NCBI GenBank assembly: GCA_017979445.1
Contig: CM030706.1
Span: 8,480,967 to 8,544,966 of the forward strand
From: Akebia trifoliata
Lineage: Eukaryota; Streptophyta; Magnoliopsida; Ranunculales; Lardizabalaceae
Length of the DNA: 64,000 nucleotides
Direction: 5' to 3'
The notes beneath the pieces are model-generated. The model was not told where the DNA came from. It worked only from the letters and a program-made list of their open reading frames with translations, and made no database searches. Position 1 is the stretch's first letter, and each line of letters opens with the position of its first letter. The position numbers were made by a program, and so were the translations under genes. Positions 21,325 through 32,609 of this stretch are shown piece after piece.

Positions 21325-21556
21325 TAATAGCACACCTGCAGAATCAACTACAGAATCCTATCATAGGATTATTGATTCTCCAAATCTTAGCCTTAACAGA
21401 AAATCTTCAGCTCCTCCTTTATTTCAGGAATACCAATATTTTAGGAGTTAACAAATCAATGTAAATCTGTAACAGATTTGCAACAAATTTGTTTTGTATC
21501 TTTATATATTTTGTTGTGACTCTAATCACTTAGTGAGTTGTAATACAATCCTTTTA
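21325..21556 (+). repeat. 5' LTR of copia B
   Basis: Starts TAATAGCACACC and ends AATCCTTTTA. A TATA-like TTTATATATTTTG lies at about 21500. The 3' LTR is 30 bp longer because of an extra segment between TCTTCAGCT and GCTCCTC. Confidence 0.88.
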
Positions 21557-21568
21557 TGGTATCAGAGC
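21557..21568 (+). promoter_or_regulatory. Primer binding site of copia B (initiator tRNA-Met)
   Basis: TGGTATCAGAGC directly abuts the LTR end. This fixes the LTR boundary and supports the non-canonical TA ending. Confidence 0.95.
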
Positions 21569-21620
21569 AACAAACGTTTGATACGTTTCTTGATCCATTT
21601 TCATTAACAGAACTCTGCAT

Positions 21621-22480
21621 ATGGATGCCTCTTCTTACATCACTAAATCTCCTCCTACCAAGAATCGTTCATCTCTTTCCCAAATGCCAAACATTTCTCA
21701 TCTTATTAGCATAAAACTTGATCATAACAACTATCTTTAGTGGAAATCACAATTTTTGCCAATTTTAAAAAGTAATGTTCTTGTCGGTTTTATTGATGGC
21801 ACAACCTCATGTCCTCCCAAGTTTACCTTGACAACTGCAGATAGTGGATTGCAACCTCATCAAGTCAATGATGCTTATCTTGCTTGGCAAAAGCAAGATC
21901 AATTTCTTCTAAGCTGGATCAATGCCAGGCTGACAAAAGGTATTCTAGCCCTAGTTGTCGGGCTATGTGACTTACGATCTGTGTGGGTCGCTCTTGAGAC
22001 GATGTTTTTATCTCAATCGCAAACACAAGTTCAAGATTACTGCTGATAAACTAGCTGTTGTAGGCAAACCAATTGATGACTTTGATCTTGTCACACATGT
22101 CTTGGAAGGACTTGGTCTTGAATATGGTCCATTTGTTACCTCTGTTTCTCATAAAAAACCACCCATTACTATGAGAGAACTCTATGGTTCTTTGATTAGT
22201 GAATAAATTCGTATCACAAGCTCTTTTTCAACGAATGCAACTGAAGCTACTGCCTCTGTGGCTAACTATTCTCCCTTACATTCAGAACGTGGGAACCACT
22301 CTGGTCGAGGGGCCTCTCACTCATTTAGTAGAGGTTGTGGTCATGGAAAAGGTCGCAATGCTAATGGCGGTCAACATGTTAGATAACCACATACCAATTT
22401 GATTTCTACTCATCTTCTTTGCCAAATTTGTAACAAAGTTGGGCACTCTACCCTTGATTGTTTACCATCGCCTTGATCAT
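21621..22480 (+). pseudogene. Copia B: gag
   Basis: The likely start ATGGATGCCTCTTC at 21621 is followed by an in-frame TAG at 21738-21740, where plant copia gag usually has a codon between NNYL and W. Then come FLPILKSNVLVGFIDGT, AYLAWQKQDQFLLSWINARL and, in another frame, DKLAVVGKPIDDFDLVTHVL with LEYGPFVTSV. The zinc knuckle CQICNKVGHSTLDC (CX2CX4HX4C) is intact at about 22420-22460. At least three frame changes are visible. Confidence 0.85.
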
Positions 22481-22860
22481 TCATATCAAGGACGTGGAAT
22501 TCCAAATCAGCTTAAGGCTCTTTATGCAGCTTTCCACTCACCACCTAATAATGCTTGGTACCCAGATACTAGAGCTAATCAACATATTACACATGATCTA
22601 TCTAATTTGTCTCTCCAATCTGATTACATTGGACCTGACCACGTGTCTGTAGGTAATGGTGTTGCTCTTCCCATTTCTCATTTTGGTTCTTCTACTATTT
22701 CTACTTCGAATTCTACTTCTGAGTTACGTAATGTTTTGTATGTTTCTCAAATTACAAAAAATCTCTTATCAGTTCATCAGTTTACTACCGATAATGATTG
22801 TTAATTTGAATTTTATCTTTCATTTTTTTGTGTTAAGGAAATCAACAATGGGAGGATCAT
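22481..22860 (+). pseudogene. Copia B: protease
   Basis: AWYPDTRANQHITHDL is the active-site region. The usual Asp-Thr-Gly is Asp-Thr-Arg, so the catalytic glycine is lost. ELRNVLYVSQITKNLLSVHQ is the normal C-terminal segment. A TAA at 22801-22803 ends the frame. Confidence 0.85.
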
Positions 22861-22959
22861 GTTTCAAGGCCAGACTAAAAATGGACTATATGTTCTTCCA
22901 ATAAATCGAAAACTTCCAAATAAATTTGCATCTTTTCAAACTCTTGTCGGTGAACGTGT

Positions 22960-23955
22960 GACTCCTCATCAGTAGCATTTTCTCTTAGGGCATCTGGCTA
23001 AGCGTACGCTTCAACGTCATATTGCAAAGAAAGCTCTTCCTTTTAAAGGTTGTTTGCATCAAGAGTCCATGTGTCATGCGTGTCAGCTTGGTAAAAGCTC
23101 CAAATTAGTCTTTTATCATCTGTTTCTAGTTCTCCTTTAGAATTTTTGCATTGTGATTTATACGGACCTTTTCCCATTGTTTCAAATAATGGCTTTCGGT
23201 ATTATTTTTCAATTGTTGATGACTAGAGTAAATTTTGTTGGTTTTTTCCTCTTTAGTTGAAATCTCAAGTTCGTGCTACCTTTATTAAATTTAAAACTTA
23301 TGTTGAAAATCTCTTGAATGCCAATATTAAATATCTCTAAACTGATAGAGGTTGAATTCACGAGCAATCCCTTTCGTATTTTTTTATCTCTCAATGACAT
23401 CCACCATCGCATTACATGTCCCCACACTACAAAACAAAATGGGGTAGTAGAATGTAAGCATCGTCATATTGTTGAAATGGGACTTGCTCTTCTTGTTCAT
23501 TCTCACGTACCTCCCTCTCATTGGACTGAGACCTTTCTTACTTCAGTATTTTTTTATTAATAGGCTTCCAATGCGTATCCTTAATCACATCTCCCTTTGG
23601 GAAAAGTTATTTCATCAAGTGCCTGATTATTCCATTCTTAAGACTTTTGGTTGTGCATGTTATCCATACTTGAGGCTTTATCGAAATCATAAACTTGACT
23701 TTCTCTCTTCCAAGTTTGTCTTTATTGGTTATAGTTTGCAACATAAAGGCTATAACTGCCTCCATATTACCAGTGGTCGGGTGTTTATTTCACGTCATGT
23801 AATTTTTGATGAAAATCAATTTCCATTTGCCACTTACTCCACTACCCAATCATCCATCCCTATTTCGTCAGTTGGTATAGTTTTAGGCCCATTACAATCT
23901 TCTTCTCATAAGATTTTACCATCCTTACAACCCGATGTTGGTTCAATCTAATGAA
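22960..23955 (+). pseudogene. Copia B: integrase
   Basis: The zinc-binding part is recognisable (LLGHLAKRTLQ, then MCHACQLGKSSK). The DLYGPFPIVSNNGFRYY segment holds the first catalytic Asp, TDRG the second, and QNGVVECKHRHIVEMGL the Glu. At least four stops and several frame shifts occur between 23220 and 23560. The later part, FGCACYPYLRLYRNHKLDF to GYNCLHITSGRVFISRHVIF, is typical of the copia integrase C-terminal region. Confidence 0.85.
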
Positions 23956-24234
23956 ACCCACCCATCTTCACCAAACCCACCTACAACCACCATTCAGTCC
24001 CTGCCTATAGACATGGCTCAGTCTAATGTAAACCACCCACTTTCATCAATCCCACCATCTACTAACATCCCTCCCATTGTCGTGCCTTCCCAACCTCAAC
24101 CTATAACTACTTCTAAGCATCACATGAATACTTGATTTCGTGGTATTCACACACCCAAGACCTATGTTGCTACCTGTTATCTTCTTGCCCTCATTGCCTA
24201 TTCTTTACCCGTTGAACCTTCTAATTATACCCAA

Positions 24235-25206
24235 GCATCAAAGGTAGTTGAGTGGTGAGTTGCCATGGCTCAAGAGATTGATGTGCTTATCAAAATGGGC
24301 ACTTGGTCTTTAGTTCCACCTACGTCTAAACAAAATGTTGTTAGATGTCGTTGGGTTTACAAGATCAAGCAAAAATAAGATGGTATAGTTGATCACTGCA
24401 AGGCAAGATTGGTTGCACAAGGTTATCACAAACAACCTGGTATTGATTATGCCAAAACCTTTAGTCTTGTAGTTAAGCCTACTATAATATGGTTGGTTTT
24501 ATCCCTAGCCATCCACTTTAATTGGCCTCTCAAACAACTTGATGTTTCAAATGCATTTTTGTATGGTGAATTAAATGATGAAGTTTATATGACTCAACCA
24601 CAGGATTTTGTTGATTCTCTACATCCTAACTATGTTTGTCGACTTCATAAGGCCATATATGGCCTCAAACAAGCACTGCGTGCTTGGTTTATGCGCCTTA
24701 CTCGTTTTCTTGAAGAACTTCATTTTGTGGGCTCTTTTGCTGATACTTCTCTGTTTATAAGCAAATTTGATTGCAGTATTACTATTCTTTTGATATACGT
24801 AGATGATATGATCATTACCGGCAGTTGTACAAAGAAAATTTCTCATCTTATTTCTCAAATTAAGACTACTTTTGCTATGAAAGATCTTGGTGATCTCACT
24901 TATTTCTTGGGTATAGAAGTTTCTAGATCATCTGACTCTTTGTTTCTTTGCCAACATAAATATGATATTGATATTCTTCATCGCTCTTGTATGGATGGTG
25001 CTAAACCCATTAAATCTCCAATGCCTACTGATAAAAAATTTTCCAAATATGATGGTATTCCATTATCAGATGGTTTCGAATATCGAAGCATTGTTGGGAG
25101 TCTTCAATATCTCACTTTAACACGACTAGATCTTGCCTTCTCTATCAACCAAGTTTGTCAATTCCTGTATTCTTTTACGAGTACTCATTGGCTAACTATG
25201 AAATAA
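24235..25206 (+). pseudogene. Copia B: reverse transcriptase
   Basis: QEIDVLIKMGTWSLVPP and CRWVYKIKQK mark the start, with stops at 24257 and 24376. The long open part begins at 24409 with [20 protein letters not shown], continues with [19 protein letters not shown] and [11 protein letters not shown], and has the catalytic YVDDMIITG at about residue 130. It ends with [24 protein letters not shown] at 25204-25206 cuts off the RNase H domain. Confidence 0.92.
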
Positions 25207-25737
25207 AATTTTCATTATCTCAAAGGGACTCTTGACTTTGGTATTACTTTTACGCGAGGGACTTCTCCACTATCTCTTCAAGCCTTTTGTGACGTAGATT
25301 GGGCAGGTAGCCCAGATGATCGACACTTTACAACTGGTTATTGTTTATTCTTCTATTCTAATCTCATCTCATAGAGTGCCAAAAAGCAACCTATTATTTC
25401 ACGCTCCTCCATTGAGTTTGAATACAGAGCTTTTGCACACATCGATGCTGAATTATCTTGAGTCCAATCTCTTATTAACAATGTGCATGTTTATTTATCC
25501 ACCCTTCCTCTCGTTTGGTGTGATAATGTAAGGGCTATCTCTCTCACTGCAAATCCAGTCTTTCATGCAAGAACTAAATACATAGAAGTTGATTATCACT
25601 TTGTTCGGGAAAAAGTTCGCAAACATCTTTTGAATGTTCGTTACATTTCTACTGTTAGCAACTTGGCCGATGTTTTCACTAAGGGCCTATCAGCACCTAG
25701 ATTTCATCTTCTTCGGAACAAGTTGGCTATTGGTCTT
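25207..25737 (+). pseudogene. Copia B: RNase H
   Basis: AFCDVDWAGSPDDR carries the first catalytic Asp, SIEFEYRA is the usual Glu region, and VWCDNVRAISLTANPVFHAR carries the next Asp. YIEVDYHFVREKV and LADVFTKGLSAPRFHLLRNKL are standard. Frame changes lie near 25316 and 25470. The stop at 25738 is not the element's own: the TGA comes from the first bases of the inserted LTR. Confidence 0.88.
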
Positions 25738-26337
25738 TGAAAGCGCCCTCGATCCGCGGGGTGCGCGGATCCGCTTTTGACCCTTGAGGTTTAGGAGTCG
25801 CCACCTAGTTATTACGGTCTAGGAACCGATCAATGACTCTAAATGGATAAAAACTAATCTAAAACCAAAAAAACTGAATTCGGGGATCATGTTACGGATT
25901 GGAAGGTGTTAGGCACCAACCCCGCCCGGCCAAAGCCGGTCTCTACTAAATTCCCGAAGATATCACATTGCTAAAAACCTAGATTAAAATAAAAAAAAAT
26001 TTCATACCTTTCCGATAGCAAGGATTTTGCTCCCTCAGATCTGACAAAAAGAGCTCCTTGTACTGTAATCCCTTACTTCGTTCTGTCTCCGGATTTGACT
26101 TCAAATCTCCTTAATCAAGGTATCTCTTTATTTCTGAATCTGAACTCTTCAAGTTTGTTGCGGATTTAAGGGTGTTTTTAGAGGGATTTTAGATGTTTTC
26201 TAGACTAAAATTGAAGGGGGGATGTTAGGTAAGGAGTTGGGGCTCCAAAACTAGGGTTTATGGGGGGCTAGGGGAGCTTCTAGACCTACTTCTCCTAGGG
26301 TTTATGATTTGATACGAAAATAGGGTGTGAGCACCTC

Positions 26338-26345
26338 TATTTATA
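26338..26345 (-). promoter_or_regulatory. TATA box in 3' LTR of element A
   Basis: TATTTATA on the plus strand is TATAAATA on the minus strand. It occupies the same relative place as the TATA boxes of element B and copy D. Confidence 0.65.
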
Positions 26346-26527
26346 GATTTTTTTAGGAGTTGATTTGGATAGAGTTAATGTTTAATTAGAGATCTTTTAA
26401 TTATAGTTGTGTTTTAGTTAAAATTATTTTAGGTAGAATTGTGTTTTAATTCAAATTGTTTTAGGTAGAATTGTTTTTTAGTTAGAACTCTATTAGATAG
26501 AGTTATTATTTAATTAGATCTCTATTA

Positions 26528-26672
26528 TGACTTTTGGTCTTATTTGATTGACTTTTAATGTTTTGACTTTAGTCTTAATTGATTGACTTTTAATATCTTG
26601 ACTTCAGTCTTGCTTAATTGACTTTAATTTTGACTTCAGTCTTACTTGATCGACTTTAATACCTTGACCTTA
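26528..26672 (-). promoter_or_regulatory. Cluster of W-box-like TTGAC[TC] motifs in U3 of element A
   Basis: Seven TTGACT or TTGACC motifs lie within about 145 bp, 190-330 bp upstream of the TATA box in the element's reading direction. TTGAC[CT] is the WRKY factor core. The same block is present in the other LTR and in related copies. A function is inferred, not shown. Confidence 0.5.
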
Positions 26673-27477
26673 GTCTTGCTTGAGTTACTTTGATTTTTGG
26701 AGAACCCCTCCTCTAAAATATTTTTAATTCTTTGGACCCCCAAATGGAGGGGTCCTTAAAGAAATATCCCACGAACCCTCAACAATTTTGCCTGAGAGTC
26801 CGATTAATCGATTTTTTAGGTTCAAAATTTTAAATTAATTTCATTAATGTTTAACTTTTAATTATTTATTTTTATTTATTAATTTCGGAATTTTTTATCA
26901 TGAAAATTATGAAATTACCGTTTTGCCCCCGAAGAGGACTTTTCATGTTTTAAGTCGGTTTTTAATGTTCTAGGATGTTTTAGAATTGATTTTTCGTAAG
27001 GAATTCAATGAGAATGTTAGTTTGTGTCATTTATGAAATTTTTTGTGTGAAATAGTCATGAACTTAATGAGGGGCATTTTCGTAATTTTGTCAAATTCTG
27101 TTAAAATTGGCGAAATGATTTATTTGATTCAATTTGTTGTTTTATGTGTTTGAAAGGGTTTTCCTAAGCGTAATGTAGGCTCTAGGGTTGTTTTGATGTT
27201 AGGGGTAATTTTGATAATTTGATAGTTTTTTAGTGATTTTTATCGTGAAGCTTCTTTTTGTCTGAAAAATGATGATTTCTATATTTCTGGAGTCGTATTT
27301 TCCTAGCGTAGCGTGGTTTCTAAGGTTTTGCTAGTTTGAGATACCTCATCCGGATTTCTGAAACACATCTAGTAACAAAATAAAGCAATGGAATACACAT
27401 CCATCATTGGGAATCATTGCGATCGGGTTGACGAGTTGATTAATCAGGCGGATGCAAAAATGGGGTGTCTACAGATG

Positions 27478-27486
27478 CCCCTCTTT
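27478..27486 (-). promoter_or_regulatory. Polypurine tract of element A
   Basis: On the minus strand AAAGAGGGGCATC precedes the LTR. The same string precedes the 3' LTR of element B. Confidence 0.9.
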
Positions 27487-27879
27487 GGCAGAGGGTTGAA
27501 GCAAACTAGATAGCAAATCTATTTTGGTAGATAGTGCGATATCCGAATGCCAAAGCTAATGACAGTTCATTTTGCAGCCTGATTTAGCAATTCGTCGGTG
27601 TTCGGATCCTTGAGGGTAAAGCTCTCCCCGAATTTAAAGGTTGTCAGGTCCTTGAGTGTGAACTCTCACTGACAGTGTCAGATCTTCGAATTTTAGAAAA
27701 TTCTCCCTGACTAATAATGCAAAAGTGCACGTGTGTGCAATGGTGTGATGCTTACTGAGTAAAAATATGTCAGGTCCTAGAGATCTTCTCTCACTGACAA
27801 TAATGATTCAAAATTGAGATGCACTTATGCAACGAAAACAATCATAGTAAGGTTTAAAAAAGGTAATTGGAGTTATAAC

Positions 27880-28760
27880 ATTGTAGGAACTTCGTTAAAT
27901 CCTATTTGAAATTCTTTTTAGAGTTTGAAAAAGTTTGAGTCTCATTTATCGGACTGGAGCCTATTGTAGCCAAGCTTCTGAGGCTAAGGAACTTAAACAA
28001 TCCTATTAATTCAATATGATTTCAAACAAAGCTGGGGTCTCGTTTCTCGGACTCTGGCTAAGGTTTACAGGAACTTAAACAATCCTATTAAAATTGAAGT
28101 CTCGTTTCTCGGACTCGAACTAAGGTTAATAGGCACTTCAAAAAGCCTATGATTCAAAACGTTGGAGTCTCATTTCTCGGACTCGAACTTAGGTTTATAG
28201 GCACTTCAAAAAGCCTATATATTATTCAAAAAGTTGGAGTCTCGTTTCTCGGACTCGAACTTATTCATTCTATGATTCAAAAATTGGAGTCTCGTTTCTC
28301 GGACTCGAACTTAGGTTTGTAGGCACTTCAAAAAGCCTATTCATTCTATGATTCAAAAAGTTGGAGTCTCGTTTCTCAGACTCGAACTTAGGTTTGTAGG
28401 CACTTCAAAAAGCCTATTCATTCTATGATTCAAAAAGTTGGAGTCTCGTTTCTCGGACTCGAACTTAGGTTTGTAGGTACTTCAAAAAACCTATTCATTC
28501 TATGATTCAACAAGTTGGAGTCTCGTTTCTCGGACTCGAACTTAGGTTTGTAGGCACTTCAAAAAGCCTATTCATTCTATGATTCAACAAGTTGGAGTCT
28601 CGTTTCTCGCTCGGACTCGAACTTAGGTTTATAGGCACTTCAACAAGCCCATTCATTCTATGATTCAAAAAGTTGGAGTCTCGTTTCTCGGACTCGAACT
28701 TACTAAGCCACGTTTCTCGGGCTTAGATTTATAGGAACTTAAACAATCCTATTAATTGAT
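27880..28760 (-). repeat. Tandem array of a 77-bp unit containing two hairpins
   Basis: About 12 units, several truncated, share GGAGTCTCGTTTCTCGGACT and AGGCACTTCAAAAAGCCT. The first hairpin has stem GAGTC/GACTC and loop TCGTTTCTCG. The second has stem TAGGC/GCCTA and loop ACTTCAAAAA. In variant units the stems change on both sides: TAGGT/ACCTA at 28474-28493, ATAGGA/TCCTAT at 28731-28752, CTAAGCC/GGCTTAG at 28703-28726. It lies in the 3' noncoding part of element A. Confidence 0.9.
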
Positions 28761-29410
28761 TATATGATTCAAAATCGAGCTCAAAGTTTGAAAGATCAGG
28801 CCTTTATTGGCTTATCATGCATCTGGATTCGTAATTATCATGGGTTTCGCCGGACTTTTAAGCTTTTGTATGATTTTCTTTTTATCATGTGATTAAGAAC
28901 AAAATTTTTGGAATTAAATGACCTTCAAAAATGCCCCTAGTTTCAAGGTTGGCTTTAATGGGACTTGACTACGAGACTGATGGAATGGATTACGCTTGAA
29001 AAATATGGACTCTGATGTATGATAGATAGAAGAACTGACATTCTCTTAAATTTAAGACTCTTAAGATTATCATATGTGCAATAAAGAATTGATCATTTTC
29101 TTTCGAATTTCTTTTGAAAAATGCTTGAGCTGGACTTAAAAAATCTTGATAAATATTAGAATAAAAGATCTTCCTCTTCAAAGTGGTTGATGATTCTACA
29201 TCTTCCATTAGCGAACACTTGAACAAGTAAACATACTTTTGAAGATCCTACAAATTCAAGATGACTTCTGATTTTTTCGACTTCAATATTGTCTTTGTCG
29301 GATGTGAGCTCTTGGCTAAAAGACAAATATCGTGGTTTGAATGGTTATGCAGTTTCTGCACAAGCTTCCTTCTGAATTTTTCTTCTTGACGGGACCTTTC
29401 CTCCCATTTG
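28761..29410. other. 3' noncoding region of element A, nothing coding
   Basis: No protein is supported. The phrase ATGCCCCTAGTTT recurs here and at about 29760-29880, like the CAAGGGGCATTTG phrases of element B's 3' region. Confidence 0.5.
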
Positions 29411-29606
29411 ATGATGCCCTAATTTTTGCCTAGATCGCCTCTTCAGGTTTTCAATCTAGCGGGCTTTGCTCTTTCTTTTTCTAATGATACCTTGATTTTT
29501 GCCTAGGTCGCCTTTTCAGGTTTTCAACCTAGTAGGCTTTCTTTTTTATGGTTATGCCCTAAATTTTGTCTAAGTCGTCTTTTCAGGTTTTCGACTTAGC
29601 GGGCTT
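29411..29606 (-). repeat. Three-unit hairpin array, element A
   Basis: Each unit has a conserved loop core around CTTTTCAGGTTTTCA flanked by a 6-bp stem that differs between units but stays complementary: CTAGAT/ATCTAG (29430-29459), CTAGGT/ACCTAG (29503-29532), CTAAGT/ACTTAG (29570-29599). It is the counterpart, in reverse orientation, of 50121-50324 in element B. Confidence 0.88.
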
Positions 29607-31480
29607 CTCTTTTTTTTTCTTGATGATCTTGTGTAACCAAATCGACAATTTCTCAGTTTCCTGCACCTTAACCGAGTCAATTAGCTTTCAGGAGGACTTA
29701 ATAGGTGGGCTTAGGATATGGTTTAGAAAGAAAAGATATAAGGCTCAACTTCCCAAAATGCCCCTAGTTTGATATTCTCTCTTTTCTATCAATTATTTTG
29801 ATTTTTTTTTCTAAATGCCCCTAGTTTGGCATTCTTTTCTTTTTGTCAATCTTTTGATTCTTTTTTCTAATGCCCTTAGTTTGGCATTCTTTTCTTTTGA
29901 ACATTTCAATAGTAGATTTTTCTTTTGGATGACACTTTCCTTAAGAGAATACATTTTTCTTTTAATGACCGGGCCTGAAGTAACTTCTCAGGTTGCCTAC
30001 GTACCCCAAATATTTCTTTTTTTCCTTTTGGGATCAGGTCAAAACGTAGTTCATACTAAGATTCCCTCCCAAGTTGGTGGTGTGGTTTAGAAAAAAAAGG
30101 CTATTGATTTTTTTTAAGGCTGCGAGGGGCTAAAGAAGGTTATCTTTTTCTTGGTAAGACAGGAAAATGGTTCGACCAAAGAAGGCCTCCTTTTGTGAAT
30201 GCTGCTTAACTTGGTCAAAGTTTCAGGAATTCGATATCTGGATTACTTGTCAACTAAGATTTTTTTTGGAGAATATTCTTCTTCAGTCTTCTTCTGAGAA
30301 GGAGTAATCTTCAGTCTTCTTCTACGGAGTGAGTGAGACTGAGTTCTTTGTATTTGACATTAACTCGTTCAACTATTTCCAAACTTCAAAAGAATCTCAT
30401 TCTTTTGTGAATGAAACTTTCTTCACTTGAGTGAAAAACATGGTAGATCCACTTGTAAGTCTTAGCATCTTTGTGATGCTTTCAGCTATATCATCTTTGA
30501 CCGATAATCTTTGACTTTGAAATCACTCTTGACTTGATCTATGTTTTTATGTAATCATCCATATATCCTTATGAGATCATGCAAGGAAGATTGTTGAATT
30601 TCTCAAGTAAGTTTACTATTCTCTCATGTTCTCTTGAGGATAATGTATCACCAATTTGCACTTCTTGAGTGTACTCTTTAATTCCAATATTTATAAGTTT
30701 GATTAGTGAGCTTTAAGTCATTTCTCATGTTAGATTTATTTCAAATCATTATTACACGCATGATAATCATAAGCTTCTATATTTTATTGGAATTGAAAAA
30801 ACATAGACTGACAAACTCGACTAAAATTTGAAAGTTGAAGAAAGGCTAACGTAACTGAGACAACTAACTGGATCTAAAGACTGACAAAAACTGGATTGAA
30901 ACTCAAAGAAAACTCAGGGACAATTATCTACAAAGAGAGAAGGTCCTTCTGGGTGGATGGACTACTTAGACTTAACATTGGTACTTGGACTAGACGATTC
31001 TTTTGAATGACCCAAAATGACACAGATGAGGGTTTAGAACGTTTAGGGACACCTAAGATTAACCATCGATTTTGAAGATTTGACTCTTATCCACATGATT
31101 AAAGTTTCGATATAGAATAGCCCAAGTCCGGTGGAAATATCAAATCCAAATGCACCATAAGTCTATAGTGACCAAGAAAGTGAGAAAGGTTAGATGCGGG
31201 TCTACCCCTGATTGGGATTGAACCTTTGATCAGATAAATTAATTTGATCTTAAGATCGAATCTTTCTAGATAAAGTGGTCTGGATCTTTAAAAGTGAAAC
31301 CAATTAGTCCAACTGATTTGGTATTGATCAGTTTGATCCATTTGTCCATTGGGTCAACTGGTTTAAGTGGTTCAAATTAATCGTACATTTCACCGATTGG
31401 GTAGGACCGATATTGCGGGTTTTGTTTGATTATTCTGGATCGGTCTGCCCACCTACCTGTTGGTTGGATTGAATAAAGAA
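29607..31480. other. Noncoding internal region of element A where gag-pol would be
   Basis: 29965-30060 matches the segment just after pol in element B (CTCAGGTTGCCTACGTACCCC). From about 30090 to 31400 no similarity to ORF1, gag or pol is seen and there is no long reading frame. The coding block has been replaced or lost, leaving an unidentified filler of about 1.3 kb. Confidence 0.6.
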
Positions 31481-31713
31481 CCCGGAACACCCATAGTCAG
31501 TTCGGGTCGTGACCTATAGGAAGGCTTCTAGACTCTAAGTTTACTACGTGCAATGCATTTTTATCTAGCCACCCTTGCCCAAATACACCTATATACCTCT
31601 CGATACGTGGTGACTTGGTTTGATATACCGTATAGGTGATAATCTAAAACCTCAACTCACTTCTCTGAAGCCAAAAACAGCCAGTTTGATCTCCAGTTGA
31701 GAGGTGGCGCACA

Positions 31714-32055
31714 ATGCTGAGCAAGGGCCCACTTAAATACCTCTCGTCTAGAATAGACGTAGTCTATCCCCCTCGTACAGTAGGGTACACGCGGGGCAAG
31801 ATCTTGCTTAGGCACGGTTTTGACCAAGAAGTACAATTGATATACTTAGACTATCTTTTATACCTACGGGTACGAGTCAAGAGTTGTAGCTTTCATAAAT
31901 GGTTTGGCATCCCACGAGGGGACCGACCACGTACTAGTACTACGTTGGCAATCGGGACATGTGACTGTGTGGCTTACAATAGGTCAAAGGCTCAGGTCGC
32001 TCCAGCCTGGGTGCATCAACATACTTCTCAGAATCACCTGATCAGATGGTATTGA
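31714..32055 (+). other. Antisense leader ORF of element A, 113 codons
   Basis: It opens with ATG and runs 113 codons on the strand opposite to the element's reading direction: MLSKGPLKYLSSRIDVVYPP at the start, FHKWFGIPRGDRPRTST in the middle. Element B has an ORF of exactly the same length and position, also antisense (40575-40916). The two differ by a one-base deletion and a one-base insertion about 28 bases apart that restore the frame. No domain is recognised. It may be a chance frame in a conserved noncoding region. Confidence 0.35.
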
Positions 32056-32199
32056 TGCCCCAGTTTGATATACCCTAAGGTACGTGACTGGAGTTGTGGA
32101 TTTCATGAATGACGTCGCATCTCCGAAGAGACCGGGCCACGCACTAGTGCCACGTTGGCTAAATGGGACGTGTAAGTGAGTAAAACAGTAAACGTGCAT
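31984..32199 (-). other. Sense leader ORF of element A, 71 codons
   Basis: Reads MHVYCFTHLHVPFSQRGTSA and ends in HPGWSDLSL. Element B has the corresponding sense frame at 40380-40646, ending HPGWSDLNL. Conserved but short, without a known domain, and overlapping the antisense ORF. It may be an upstream ORF of the element RNA or chance. Confidence 0.3.
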
Positions 32200-32609
32200 G
32201 TGGTGTGTGCAAAACAGGGTGGGGTGTGCCCGGGACCTTTTTCAAACAAATGGGCCCATGGATCCAATCAAACCAATCATACATTTAATCAAAACCAAAA
32301 TCATTCAAATCATATGAATATTCAATTAAGATCACATTATTCCCATCACATAAGCACATTAACATTACGATCAACATCAATCATGTATTTCAAGCAAGAT
32401 CATGGTAAATTAATCAATAAATATGGCATATGATAATGATCAAACAAACATTGCAATAGGCATAATTTTTAAGGTCCAATCAATGATCACTTTTGGGTGA
32501 TCCAAAATAAATCGAGATTCCAATAGGTGTTACATTGATGATAGAATGACAATGGTTGAGATGAGCTCACTCTCAAGAACATTAATTGTGCCAACATTAG
32601 ATAAATTCA

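Larger units (their letters stand above)
25738..27473 (-). repeat. 3' LTR of element A
   Basis: On the plus strand it runs from TGAAAGCGCCCTCGATCCGC to GGGGTGTCTACA, 1736 bp. It contains the W-box-like cluster at 26528-26672 and a TATA box on the minus strand at 26338-26345. Confidence 0.95.

Noticed and set aside
28080..28720. tRNA-like TTCGA motifs in the 77-bp units (minus strand GTTCGAGTC)
   Set aside because: No acceptor, D or anticodon arms surround them; they are one arm of the short hairpin.
27880..28760. CRISPR array
   Set aside because: The repeats are contiguous 77-bp tandem units with no unique spacers, in a plant retrotransposon.
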